From NCBI GenBank assembly GCA_029227035.1, contig JAQXZD010000067.1:1-34135 (forward strand): a stretch of 34,135 bases of DNA. The letters are read 5' to 3'. Origin of the DNA: Lachnospiraceae bacterium (GTDB taxonomy: Bacteria; Bacillota; Clostridia; Lachnospirales; Lachnospiraceae). The first letter of the stretch is position 1; each line of letters starts with the position of its first letter. Positions 1 through 6,583 of this stretch are shown here, piece after piece. The notes beneath the pieces are model-generated. The model made no database searches, was not told where the DNA came from, and saw nothing but the letters and a program-made list of their open reading frames with translations. A program made the translations under genes and the position numbers.

Positions 1-70
1 AATGGGGACTCAAAAATACTCTAAAATCATCTTTTTCACTTATTTTAAACAATCTACGATTACAAAGAAG

Positions 71-102
71 AAAAAGGGCTCTAGGGTTTGCGCCCTAGAG
101 CC
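71..102 (-). terminator. Rho-independent terminator, minus strand
   Basis: A perfect 10-bp stem (77-86 with 93-102, arms GGCTCTAGGG and CCCTAGAGCC) is followed on the minus strand by a T-run (complement of 71-75). It is placed to end the transcript of the minus-strand gene that stops at 145. Confidence 0.8.
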
Positions 103-120
103 ACTTTGTCTACAGTCTGG

Positions 121-146
121 AGTGCCCGGATGTCCGGGCACTTTTT
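121..146 (+). terminator. Rho-independent terminator, plus strand
   Basis: A 9-bp perfect stem (121-129 with 134-142, AGTGCCCGG / CCGGGCACT, loop ATGT) runs into five T residues on the plus strand. It would stop transcription arriving from a plus-strand gene left of the window. It lies between the minus-strand gene's stop codon and that gene's own terminator, so the two hairpins serve converging transcripts. Confidence 0.7.
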
Positions 147-441
147 ATAATGTCTTTTTTTCGTGGGACCAGAGTTCCGGATGGTCTTCGTACTGCGTGT
201 TAATCCAGTCTACCACAGCCTGCTTTCCTTCATCGGAGAAGGGCGCGGTAAAATCGATTTTTTCAGCATCATCCGTGAGGTCAAAGATGTACGGTCCCGG
301 CCATACCCAGGCGTGAAAGACAGCTTCGGAGTCTTCGTCCGGCTGTTCTCTTCGGATGAGGAAACGCATGCCGTTCATCCAGCCGGTGTAGCTGGCTTTT
401 TTATAATAGTTCAGATTCAAAACATCATCGAAAGTAATCAT
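145..441 (-). CDS. Small hypothetical protein (98 aa), not recognised
   Basis: A 98-residue, acidic, soluble-looking protein with no signal peptide and no membrane segment. It is rich in aromatics (the WVWPGPYIFD stretch near residue 46 and WINTQYEDHPELW near residue 79), suggesting a compact globular fold. The ATG at 441 is preceded by GGGAGAG (complement of 445-451) at normal spacing, and a TATGAT-like -10 lies at 474-479 on the minus strand. It has its own downstream terminator, so it is probably monocistronic. I do not recognise a family and assign no function. That it is a real gene is supported by the ribosome site, the terminator and the absence of a competing frame. Confidence 0.72.
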   Translation of the reverse strand: MITFDDVLNLNYYKKASYTGWMNGMRFLIRREQPDEDSEAVFHAWVWPGPYIFDLTDDAEKIDFTAPFSDEGKQAVVDWINTQYEDHPELWSHEKKTL

Positions 442-509
442 AAGCTCTCCCTGTTGGCAGTGTTATATCTGTTATCATAGCACAGATTGAGAGATTGTGG
501 AGCAAAATA

Positions 510-538
510 TGGATTTTGTTTTGAAAATCATATATAAT
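510..538 (+). promoter_or_regulatory. Sigma-A-type promoter for the sulfite reductase gene
   Basis: TGGATT (510-515), a 17-nt spacer and a perfect TATAAT (533-538), 36 nt before the ATG at 574. The -35 is imperfect. Confidence 0.5.
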
Positions 539-573
539 AGTTATTTAATTGAATATAAATAGGAGAATAAAAA

Positions 574-2115
574 ATGAAAGAAATCCAATTACAGGAATGG
601 AAACAGGACCTTGCTGAATTTCGTGACATCACCATGAAATTTCATAACGGAGAAATCACCGTGCCGGAATATAAAGGATTTTCCGGCGGTTTTGGAAGCT
701 ATGCACAGCGTGGCGGGAAAAAGCACATGCTCCGTCTTCGTATGGCAGGCGGACGGATTACCAAAGAACGTCTGGATTTTATTGTGAAGGCAATAGAAAA
801 ATACAAGATAGATCTGGTGAAGCTGACCACCTGTCAGTCTGTGCAGTTTCACAATTTGGAAGCAGAAGATTTATGTGAGCTGATGGAGCAGGCATGGGAT
901 GCGGGAATGATTTCGCGGGGCGGCGGAGGCGATTTTCCGCGTAATGTGATGGCATCTCCGTTGTCCGGGGTGCAGGAGAAGGAATGCTTTGATGTGCTCC
1001 CTTATGCGGAAGCAATGGGAAATTATCTGATGAGTTTTATCAAGACTGTCAAGTTGCCGCGGAAGCTGAAAGTGGGTTTTTCCAATTCGTTGGAGAATGT
1101 GACGCATGTAACGTTTCGGGATCTTGGCTTTGTTGCAAAGCCGGAAGGAACCTTTGACGTGTACGCGGCCGGAGGACTGGGAAACAGACCGGCGCTGGGC
1201 GTAAAGGTGGCAGAGGATGTTGCACCGGAGAAAATCTGTTACTGTGCGAAAGCAATGATCAATACCTTTGTGAAGTATGGAAATTATGAAAACAGAGGAC
1301 GTGCCAGAACGCGGTTTATGCAGGAGACACTGGGAACGGAAGGATTTGTGCAGGCATATCGGGAAGAGTTGTCCCGGGTGCTGGAAGAGGAAAAGCTGGA
1401 TATTACGGTAGACAGAATTCAGATTGACAAAACCGGAGCTGTCGGTGAGATTCGGAATTCCAGAGTAAAACCGCAGAGGCAGCAGGGGCTTTACAGCGTG
1501 TTTTATCAACCGATCGGCGGCGTGATAACCCCATCAAAATTTGGCGAACTGCAGGCCGCAATGAAAGATATGCAGGATGTGGAAATCAGACTTACACCGG
1601 AAGAGGGAATGTATATCATCAACTGTAATGCACAGGAGGCGGAGAAGATTCTTGGAATTACAGAGGATGGGGCACAAAACTTATTTGAAAGCTCAGTTGC
1701 GTGTGTTGGCCGCGCCATCTGTCAGGTGGGAGTGGGAGACTCTCAGGAGATGCTGAAAAAATGTGTGGAAGCGGTTCGAAAGGAAGGATTTGCGGATGGC
1801 GTGTTGCCGAAGATGCATTTCAGCGGCTGCCCGTCCTCCTGTTCGGCTCATCAGACAGGAAGTATCGGTTTCAGGGGAGCAATCCGCCAGTCGCCGGAGG
1901 GACCAAAACCTGCATTTGCTGTTTTCGCAGGTGGATGTGCACTGCGGGGACAGGAAGTGATAGCTGAGACAGGCAAGACCATATTGGCGGAGGAGATTCC
2001 GACATTTATTGTAGAACTCGGAAAAATGATAGAAGAAGAAAATTCCGTTTATGAGGACTGGATTAAGGATAATCGGGACAAGCTGGATGAGCTGATTGAA
2101 AAGTATACGGAGTAG
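574..2115 (+). CDS. Nitrite/sulfite reductase, siroheme and [4Fe-4S] type
   Basis: A 513-residue redox enzyme of the nitrite/sulfite reductase family, which carries out six-electron reduction of sulfite to sulfide or nitrite to ammonia on a coupled siroheme/[4Fe-4S] centre. The cluster signature is visible as Cys377-X5-Cys383 and Cys419-X3-Cys423, the latter inside FSGCPSSCSAHQTG. The N-terminal ferredoxin-like half-domain (residues ~25-100, including LVKLTTCQSVQFHNL) and a second half-domain (~310-370) are in the usual order. The ATG at 574 follows AGGAGA at good spacing. No flavoprotein subunit, ferredoxin, sulfate-activation gene or transporter is adjacent, so the electron donor and the preferred substrate cannot be read from context. 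The two downstream genes start close behind and could share the transcript. Confidence 0.88.
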   Translation: MKEIQLQEWKQDLAEFRDITMKFHNGEITVPEYKGFSGGFGSYAQRGGKKHMLRLRMAGGRITKERLDFIVKAIEKYKIDLVKLTTCQSVQFHNLEAEDLCELMEQAWDAGMISRGGGGDFPRNVMASPLSGVQEKECFDVLPYAEAMGNYLMSFIKTVKLPRKLKVGFSNSLENVTHVTFRDLGFVAKPEGTFDVYAAGGLGNRPALGVKVAEDVAPEKICYCAKAMINTFVKYGNYENRGRARTRFMQETLGTEGFVQAYREELSRVLEEEKLDITVDRIQIDKTGAVGEIRNSRVKPQRQQGLYSVFYQPIGGVITPSKFGELQAAMKDMQDVEIRLTPEEGMYIINCNAQEAEKILGITEDGAQNLFESSVACVGRAICQVGVGDSQEMLKKCVEAVRKEGFADGVLPKMHFSGCPSSCSAHQTGSIGFRGAIRQSPEGPKPAFAVFAGGCALRGQEVIAETGKTILAEEIPTFIVELGKMIEEENSVYEDWIKDNRDKLDELIEKYTE

Positions 2116-2119
2116 AATT

Positions 2120-2893
2120 ATGTTTGGCAGAGAGGATAAGCTGGAGAATGTCCGGGCAGCTTTGAATGTATTGGGCTGTGACATGAATCTCTTTCAGAGC
2201 TGGAAAAAGAAATATGAGAAAATGAATAAGCAACAGCAGGCCGTTCGTGAACGTTATGACAATGCCCGCAGTATGACGCAGCGGGCAGAGGCGGACGCAG
2301 GCAGGCTTGAAAATATGCTGCAACAGGCAGAAGCCGTGGACAAAAAAGAGGCGGCCGGGCTGTTGAAGGATATGAAGCAGATGCAGAATCGTTTTGACCA
2401 TGAGTTTTTGATCAGCGGGGAAGACCGGGAATTTCATTCCATTTATGACACTATCCTCCGGCTGGGAGTTAAGGCGATGGCGAATGAAGAGCACAAATTG
2501 ATTTTTCAGAGTGAGGTCGAAAATCTGCTGGCTCTTTTAAAGGAAAATCTGGCAAAAGAAAAGCCGGATATGCAACAGCTCAGCTTTTTTTATCTGACCG
2601 GAACGGACAGAGAGCTGGCACAGCTTCCGCCGGTTGAGAGAACCAGGAGGATTGCCGAGAAATTTGAAGAAGAGTTGCGGGAGCCGATGCACAGGCTGCT
2701 TACGGATGCGGTTGAGCGTGCAGATGAAAAGTGCCGCACGCTGGAAGGCATGGAGGATCGCAGGAGCAGAAAAGTATTGGAAGCGATTCAGATTCTTCGA
2801 CCGGATGAGGCGGGAACTGCGACGGCAGAAATGCGGGCACAAAAGCTTCTGGAGCAGATTTTGCAGGAAGGAAGCGAGGAGAGACTTTATTGA
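2120..2893 (+). CDS. Hypothetical helical protein (257 aa)
   Basis: A charged, almost wholly helical protein with heptad-like stretches at residues ~25-85 ([20 protein letters not shown] onward) and again ~150-220, hence probably a coiled coil. There are no membrane segments and no enzyme motif that I can see. The ATG at 2120 lies 4 nt after the reductase stop. A longer reading from 2096 would overlap the reductase and has no better ribosome site. The gene runs directly into the DUF1653 gene (next start 2914), so the three genes may form one operon. I do not recognise the family; a structural or adaptor role is only a guess. Confidence 0.7.
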   Translation: MFGREDKLENVRAALNVLGCDMNLFQSWKKKYEKMNKQQQAVRERYDNARSMTQRAEADAGRLENMLQQAEAVDKKEAAGLLKDMKQMQNRFDHEFLISGEDREFHSIYDTILRLGVKAMANEEHKLIFQSEVENLLALLKENLAKEKPDMQQLSFFYLTGTDRELAQLPPVERTRRIAEKFEEELREPMHRLLTDAVERADEKCRTLEGMEDRRSRKVLEAIQILRPDEAGTATAEMRAQKLLEQILQEGSEERLY

Positions 2894-2913
2894 AGATGCA
2901 GGAGGAACGAGAC

Positions 2914-3456
2914 GTGGAAGAACGCAGACCAAAGACAGGAGAGAAATATCGTCATTTTAAGGGACAGCTCTATCAGGTGATTACAGTGGCGGAGCATTCG
3001 GAGACGGGAGAAGAGCTGGTTATCTATCAGGCTCTTTACGGGGATTTTGGAGTGTATGCAAGACCGCTTGCAATGTTTGTGAGTGAAGTGGATCACGTGA
3101 AATACCCGGATGTGCGTCAGAAATATCGTTTTGAGAAGGTGGAAAAAACGGTTTGCGCGGATGCAAAAGAGCAGAAGCCTGTCAGCGTGCAGGAAGTAAA
3201 AGAGCAGGAACCACATCAGGATACAGAGCCGGGAGTGGAGCCGAAACTGATGGAATTTCTGGAAGCGGACAGTTTCGAGGAAAAGTATAATATTCTGACA
3301 AGCATGCGGGAGATCGTCACCGACGGGATGATTGACACCATGGCGGTTGTCATGGATGTTGTTATTCCCGAGGGTGAGATAGAAGACCGTTATGATGATT
3401 TGAAACGTGTGATTCGCACCAGACAGCAGTACGAGTTCGCCAACCGGCTGCGTTAA
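2914..3456 (+). CDS. DUF1653 domain protein
   Basis: The first ~75 residues match the DUF1653 pattern ([20 protein letters not shown], then [26 protein letters not shown] and a closing [13 protein letters not shown]), a small beta-rich domain of unknown function. After an acidic linker comes a helical C-terminal segment of ~65 residues ([20 protein letters not shown] to the end), so the protein is longer than a bare DUF1653 domain. I choose GTG 2914 because AGGAGG at 2900-2905 sits 8 nt upstream. The frame is also open from TTG 2890 and ATG 2896, but those starts have no ribosome site. Its TAA shares the GTTAAC at 3452-3457 with the stop of the convergent CYTH gene. Confidence 0.82.
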   Translation: MEERRPKTGEKYRHFKGQLYQVITVAEHSETGEELVIYQALYGDFGVYARPLAMFVSEVDHVKYPDVRQKYRFEKVEKTVCADAKEQKPVSVQEVKEQEPHQDTEPGVEPKLMEFLEADSFEEKYNILTSMREIVTDGMIDTMAVVMDVVIPEGEIEDRYDDLKRVIRTRQQYEFANRLR

Positions 3457-3914
3457 CGGGACGGTTGCAGACCATGGCGGCTGAGATAACTGTTGTGGTA
3501 CCTGCCGGAGTCTGTGACATCCTCTCCGAACCAGACAGGGGGAACAAAGGCTTCGGCTTCTTCTACGGAGTCAAATTCCACTTCCACAAGGGTAAGAGGT
3601 GCCAGTTCTCCTTCGAAGACATCCAGTTCTGCGGTCAGGTTTTTGTCAAGGGGAATCAGGTATCGTTTTTTTGAAATCAGGATGCCGTCGATTTTGGGAA
3701 GCAGATGTTCATAGGCTTCCTTTGTGAGAGGGAGATTATATTCTTCCCTTACCATTAATCCTTCTCCTTTGTAAGTCATATAATATTGGTCGTTGGAGCG
3801 GCGGATGCGCACAACGGGATCGGTGCACAGGTAACCCTGTGCAATTTTTTTACATTCATAATTCTGATAATCGGCAGGAAGAGTCCTGAGAAGATATTTT
3901 TTTTCGATTTCCAT
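3453..3914 (-). CDS. CYTH domain protein (triphosphate tunnel phosphohydrolase-like)
   Basis: A 153-residue member of the CYTH / triphosphate tunnel metalloenzyme family, which hydrolyses inorganic triphosphate or organic triphosphates with divalent metal. The N-terminal ExExK motif is present (E2, E4, K6). Further tunnel residues are visible in [17 protein letters not shown] and LTVEVEF-like [20 protein letters not shown], and the ending [13 protein letters not shown] is typical of the bacterial subgroup. The start at 3914 has AGGAGA upstream at good spacing. It is transcribed divergently from the DJ-1 gene and converges on the DUF1653 gene with overlapping stop codons and no terminator between them. 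The exact substrate cannot be read from sequence. Confidence 0.85.
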   Translation of the reverse strand: MEIEKKYLLRTLPADYQNYECKKIAQGYLCTDPVVRIRRSNDQYYMTYKGEGLMVREEYNLPLTKEAYEHLLPKIDGILISKKRYLIPLDKNLTAELDVFEGELAPLTLVEVEFDSVEEAEAFVPPVWFGEDVTDSGRYHNSYLSRHGLQPSR

Positions 3915-3958
3915 GATGTTCTCCTATTGCATTTTAGTTGGTTGAATAATTCAGGCTA

Positions 3959-3987
3959 AGTATACAATAAATTGCTCGGATCTGCAA
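3959..3987 (-). promoter_or_regulatory. Promoter for the CYTH gene
   Basis: On the minus strand TTGCAG (complement of 3982-3987), a 17-nt spacer and TATACT (complement of 3959-3964). It interleaves with the opposite promoter at 3972-4000, so one polymerase would block the other. Confidence 0.7.
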
Positions 3988-4000
3988 AATGTGTTAAGAT
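3972..4000 (+). promoter_or_regulatory. Promoter for the DJ-1/PfpI gene
   Basis: TTGCTC (3972-3977), a 17-nt spacer and TAAGAT (3995-4000), 36 nt before the ATG at 4037. It overlaps the divergent CYTH promoter. Confidence 0.65.
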
Positions 4001-4036
4001 GTTTATAAACTTGAATGATTCAAAAGGAGGCAGACC

Positions 4037-4585
4037 ATGAGCAAAATCGGAATTTTTATGGCAGACGGCAGTGAGGAGATAGAGGGACTTACGGTTGTGG
4101 ATATAGCACGGCGGGCAGGAATTGAGATTGAGACCATTTCTATTATGGATACAAACAGAGTGACCGGTTCACATGAGATCAGTTTTGAGACAGACACCAC
4201 GAAGGACAAGGCGGATTACGACAGTTATGATGCAATTGTTCTGCCGGGAGGAATGCCGGGAACCATTCGTCTGGGAGAGGATGAGACGGTTAACCGTGTG
4301 ATTTTGGAATTTGCGGAAAAAGGCAAGCTGGTGGCTGCAATCTGTGCGGCGCCGGGAGTACTTGGAAAGGCAGGACTTTTAAAAGGAAAGAATGCAACCT
4401 GTCATCCGGGACATGAGGGGGATCTGATTGGTGCAAATGTGCTGGAAGATATGGTGGTTGAGGATGGCAACATCATCACCAGCAGAGGCATGGGAACTTC
4501 GATTCCGTTCGCCCTGGCAATTGTCCGTTACCTTGCGGATGAAGCAGTGGCAGACAAAGTAAAAAAAGCTTTGGTATATGTATAA
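4037..4585 (+). CDS. DJ-1/PfpI family protein
   Basis: A 182-residue member of the DJ-1/PfpI (class I glutamine amidotransferase-like) superfamily, closest in pattern to the DJ-1/YajL/ThiJ branch. Members act as glyoxalase/deglycase-like enzymes or redox-sensitive chaperones in the cytosol. The nucleophile-elbow cysteine is Cys103 in LVAAICAAPGVLG, the acidic partner region is GSEEIEGLT near residue 15, and the loop YDAIVLPGGMPG is intact. Length is normal for the family. ATG 4037 follows AGGAGG at close to ideal spacing. It is monocistronic, with its own promoter and a strong terminator. A link to oxidative or carbonyl stress is family knowledge, not visible here. Confidence 0.9.
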   Translation: MSKIGIFMADGSEEIEGLTVVDIARRAGIEIETISIMDTNRVTGSHEISFETDTTKDKADYDSYDAIVLPGGMPGTIRLGEDETVNRVILEFAEKGKLVAAICAAPGVLGKAGLLKGKNATCHPGHEGDLIGANVLEDMVVEDGNIITSRGMGTSIPFALAIVRYLADEAVADKVKKALVYV

Positions 4586-4587
4586 TG

Positions 4588-4617
4588 AACGAGGCGGCAT
4601 TTGCCGCCTCGTTTTAT
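4588..4617 (+). terminator. Rho-independent terminator after the DJ-1 gene
   Basis: An 11-bp perfect stem (4588-4598 with 4603-4613, core GAGGCGGC / GCCGCCTC) and a T-rich tail. It lies between the converging DJ-1 and SASP genes and may work in both directions, though the minus-strand tail is weaker. Confidence 0.85.
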
Positions 4618-4827
4618 TTATTTCATCTGCTCTTCCTGCTTCATGATCATCTTCTTGACCATTTCACCACCGATAGAACCGGCCTGCTTAGATGTCAGGT
4701 CACCGTTGTAACCGTCCTTTAAAGGTACTCCAAGCTCGCTTGCCACCTCTTCCTTAAAACGCTTCATAGCGTCCTTTGCTTCCGAAACTGCCATACGGGA
4801 ACCGGATGTGCTGTTACCTGATGTCAT
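4618..4827 (-). CDS. Alpha/beta-type small acid-soluble spore protein
   Basis: A 69-residue SASP. Proteins of this family coat spore DNA in the forespore, protect it from UV and chemicals, and are degraded by the GPR protease at germination. The family pattern is clear: MKRFKEEVASELGVPL (around the GPR cleavage region) followed by NGDLTSKQAGSIGGEMVKKMI. The start is ATG at 4827, with GGAGGTG (complement of 4834-4840) just upstream; the frame is open further 5', but that extension does not resemble a SASP. I could not find a convincing sigma-G promoter. A GC-rich hairpin (4885-4915) lies about 58 nt upstream. Confidence 0.93.
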   Translation of the reverse strand: MTSGNSTSGSRMAVSEAKDAMKRFKEEVASELGVPLKDGYNGDLTSKQAGSIGGEMVKKMIMKQEEQMK

Positions 4828-4884
4828 TTTTTTCACCTCCTGATTTGATACATTTTTGTAGGTGCCGGTACTGATAATAAGAAG

Positions 4885-4915
4885 TGCCGGCATGCACACA
4901 GGCGGCATGCCGGCA
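4885..4915. repeat. GC-rich inverted repeat upstream of the SASP gene
   Basis: A perfect 11-bp inverted repeat, TGCCGGCATGC (4885-4895) and GCATGCCGGCA (4905-4915), loop of 9 nt. Neither side has a real T-tract, so it is a poor terminator. It may be a leader hairpin of the SASP transcript or an insulator between the SASP and beta-glucosidase genes. Confidence 0.55.
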
Positions 4916-4993
4916 GTTGAATTGTCAGCCTGCTGTCTGTTGTGCTTGAGAATATTGTGACCAGAAAAATTGAAAATATAAGATTGTTGGCAT

Positions 4994-5031
4994 GACAATT
5001 ATTGGAAGTGATTTATTTTCCAATAATTGTC
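4994..5031. promoter_or_regulatory. 13-bp inverted repeat, putative operator of the beta-glucosidase gene
   Basis: GACAATTATTGGA (4994-5006) and its exact reverse complement (5019-5031) are separated by 12 nt and end just before the predicted -35 at 5033. The position fits a regulator site. The regulator is not encoded nearby. Confidence 0.5.
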
Positions 5032-5032
5032 T

Positions 5033-5060
5033 TGATTTTGATATAAAAACCATGTATGGT
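5033..5060 (+). promoter_or_regulatory. Promoter for the beta-glucosidase gene
   Basis: TTGATT (5033-5038), a 16-nt spacer and TATGGT (5055-5060), about 50 nt before the chosen ATG and directly after the 13-bp dyad. Confidence 0.5.
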
Positions 5061-5108
5061 ATGACTAAGAGTAACAAAAAAACGCAACAGGAGGAAAAGA
5101 AAGATATT

Positions 5109-6467
5109 ATGGCATTTTCAAAAGACTTTGCATGGGGAACGGCAACCAGTTCCATTCAGATAGAAGGCGCGACAAGAGAGGACGGAAAAGGAGAAAATAT
5201 CTGGGATGTATATTGCAGAGAGCCGGGACGGATTGACGGCGGGCACAACGCAGAGACAGCCTGCGATCATTATCATCGCTTTCGTGAGGACGTAAAGCAT
5301 ATGAAAGAGATGGGACTGAAAGCCTATCGTTTTTCCATTGACTGGTCCAGAGTGCTGCCGGAGGGCAGAGGACGCGTAAATGAAAAAGGAATTCAATTTT
5401 ATAGCGAGCTGATAGATGAGCTTTTGAAGAATGGAATTGAGCCTTATGTGACACTGTATCACTGGGAGCTGCCGTATGAGCTGTATAAGTGCGGAGGATG
5501 GATGAATCCGCAGATTGTTGAGTGGTTCGGCGAATATGCAAAGCTGGTGGCGGAGAGATTCAGTGATCGTGTGAAGTATTTCTTTACAATAAATGAACCG
5601 CAGTGCTGTATCGGATTGGGCTTTTTGCGTGGGGAACATGCACCGGGACTGAAGGCGCCGCTTCGCGATACTTTTGAGATGGCGCACAATGTCATGAAGG
5701 CACATGGGCGTGCGGTACAGATGCTTCGCCAATATGCAAAGCAGCCGTTGACGATTGGGTATGCACCGACCTGCGGTATGATTTATCCAGAAACCAATAA
5801 GAAAGAGGATATCGATGCGGCAAGGCAGGCGATGTTTTCTTTGCAGGAGGATGATGACAACTGGACATGGAACGTTCCGTGGTGGTCGGATCCGGTTATG
5901 CTGGGACATTATCCTGAGGAAGGACTTGTCCGCTACGAAAAATATCTGCCGAAGATTACCGATGAGGACCTAAAACTGATGTCGGAACCGATTGATATTT
6001 ACGGGCAGAATATTTACAACGGACGTTGCGTCCGCATGGGAGAGGACGGAAAACCACAGGAGGTTGCACGTTATAACGGTTTCCCAAGGACGGCTGCAGG
6101 CTGGCCGGTGACGCCGGAATGCCTTTCCTGGGGGCCGAAATTCCTTTACGAGCGGTACCAGAAGCCAATCTATATTACGGAGAACGGGATTTCCTGCACG
6201 GATGTGGTATCATTGGATGGCAAAGTGCATGACAGTAACCGGATTGATTTTCTGGCAAGATATCTGAAAGCTTTAAAGGAAGCTTCGGAGACAGCGGACA
6301 TCCGTGGTTATTTCCAGTGGTCTCTTATGGATAACTTCGAGTGGAACAAAGGTTACGGGGAACGCTTTGGTCTGATATATGTGGATTACCGTACACAGGA
6401 GCGTATCTGGAAGGATTCCGCATACTGGTACAGAGACGTGATACAGAGCAACGGAGAGAATTTATAA
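5109..6467 (+). CDS. Glycoside hydrolase family 1 beta-glucosidase
   Basis: A 452-residue cytosolic GH1 retaining beta-glycosidase, cleaving beta-linked glucosides or related disaccharides. The acid/base Glu163 lies in FFTINEPQCC and the nucleophile Glu358 in YITENGIS. The N-terminal signature FAWGTATSSIQIEG and the closing DNFEWNKGYGERFGLIYVDY are intact. I start at ATG 5109, which gives the canonical GH1 N-terminus; an in-frame ATG at 4992 would add 39 unrelated residues encoded in the operator region. AGGAGG (5089-5094) is 14 nt from this ATG, longer than usual. No PTS or sugar transporter is adjacent, so whether the substrate is phosphorylated is not clear. It has its own promoter, and no terminator is visible. 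Confidence 0.92.
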   Translation: MAFSKDFAWGTATSSIQIEGATREDGKGENIWDVYCREPGRIDGGHNAETACDHYHRFREDVKHMKEMGLKAYRFSIDWSRVLPEGRGRVNEKGIQFYSELIDELLKNGIEPYVTLYHWELPYELYKCGGWMNPQIVEWFGEYAKLVAERFSDRVKYFFTINEPQCCIGLGFLRGEHAPGLKAPLRDTFEMAHNVMKAHGRAVQMLRQYAKQPLTIGYAPTCGMIYPETNKKEDIDAARQAMFSLQEDDDNWTWNVPWWSDPVMLGHYPEEGLVRYEKYLPKITDEDLKLMSEPIDIYGQNIYNGRCVRMGEDGKPQEVARYNGFPRTAAGWPVTPECLSWGPKFLYERYQKPIYITENGISCTDVVSLDGKVHDSNRIDFLARYLKALKEASETADIRGYFQWSLMDNFEWNKGYGERFGLIYVDYRTQERIWKDSAYWYRDVIQSNGENL

Positions 6468-6484
6468 AGAGTATGAAAAAATCT

Positions 6485-6513
6485 TTGCAAATGCGCAGGT
6501 AGTGTGCTATAAT
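6485..6513 (+). promoter_or_regulatory. Strong sigma-A promoter for tig
   Basis: TTGCAA (6485-6490), exactly 17 nt, and a perfect TATAAT (6508-6513). It could drive tig and, by read-through, clpP-clpX-lon. Confidence 0.8.
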
Positions 6514-6583
6514 GCATAAATGACTGTGGCAATAATGCGATTAACTCGTTGAGTTGATATAGATGAAGGAGGAAACAGTTAAG

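Larger units (their letters stand above)
3943..4022. promoter_or_regulatory. Paired TGAATNATTCA palindromes flanking the divergent promoters
   Basis: TGAATAATTCA at 3943-3953 and TGAATGATTCA at 4012-4022 are two copies of the same 11-bp palindrome. Each sits at or just past the predicted transcription start of one of the two divergent genes, the position of a repressor operator. The two centres are 69 bp apart. The binding protein is unknown. Confidence 0.45.

Noticed and set aside
4992-5108. Extended N-terminus for the beta-glucosidase
   Set aside because: The extra 39 residues are encoded by the dyad and promoter; the GH1 fold starts at the ATG at 5109.
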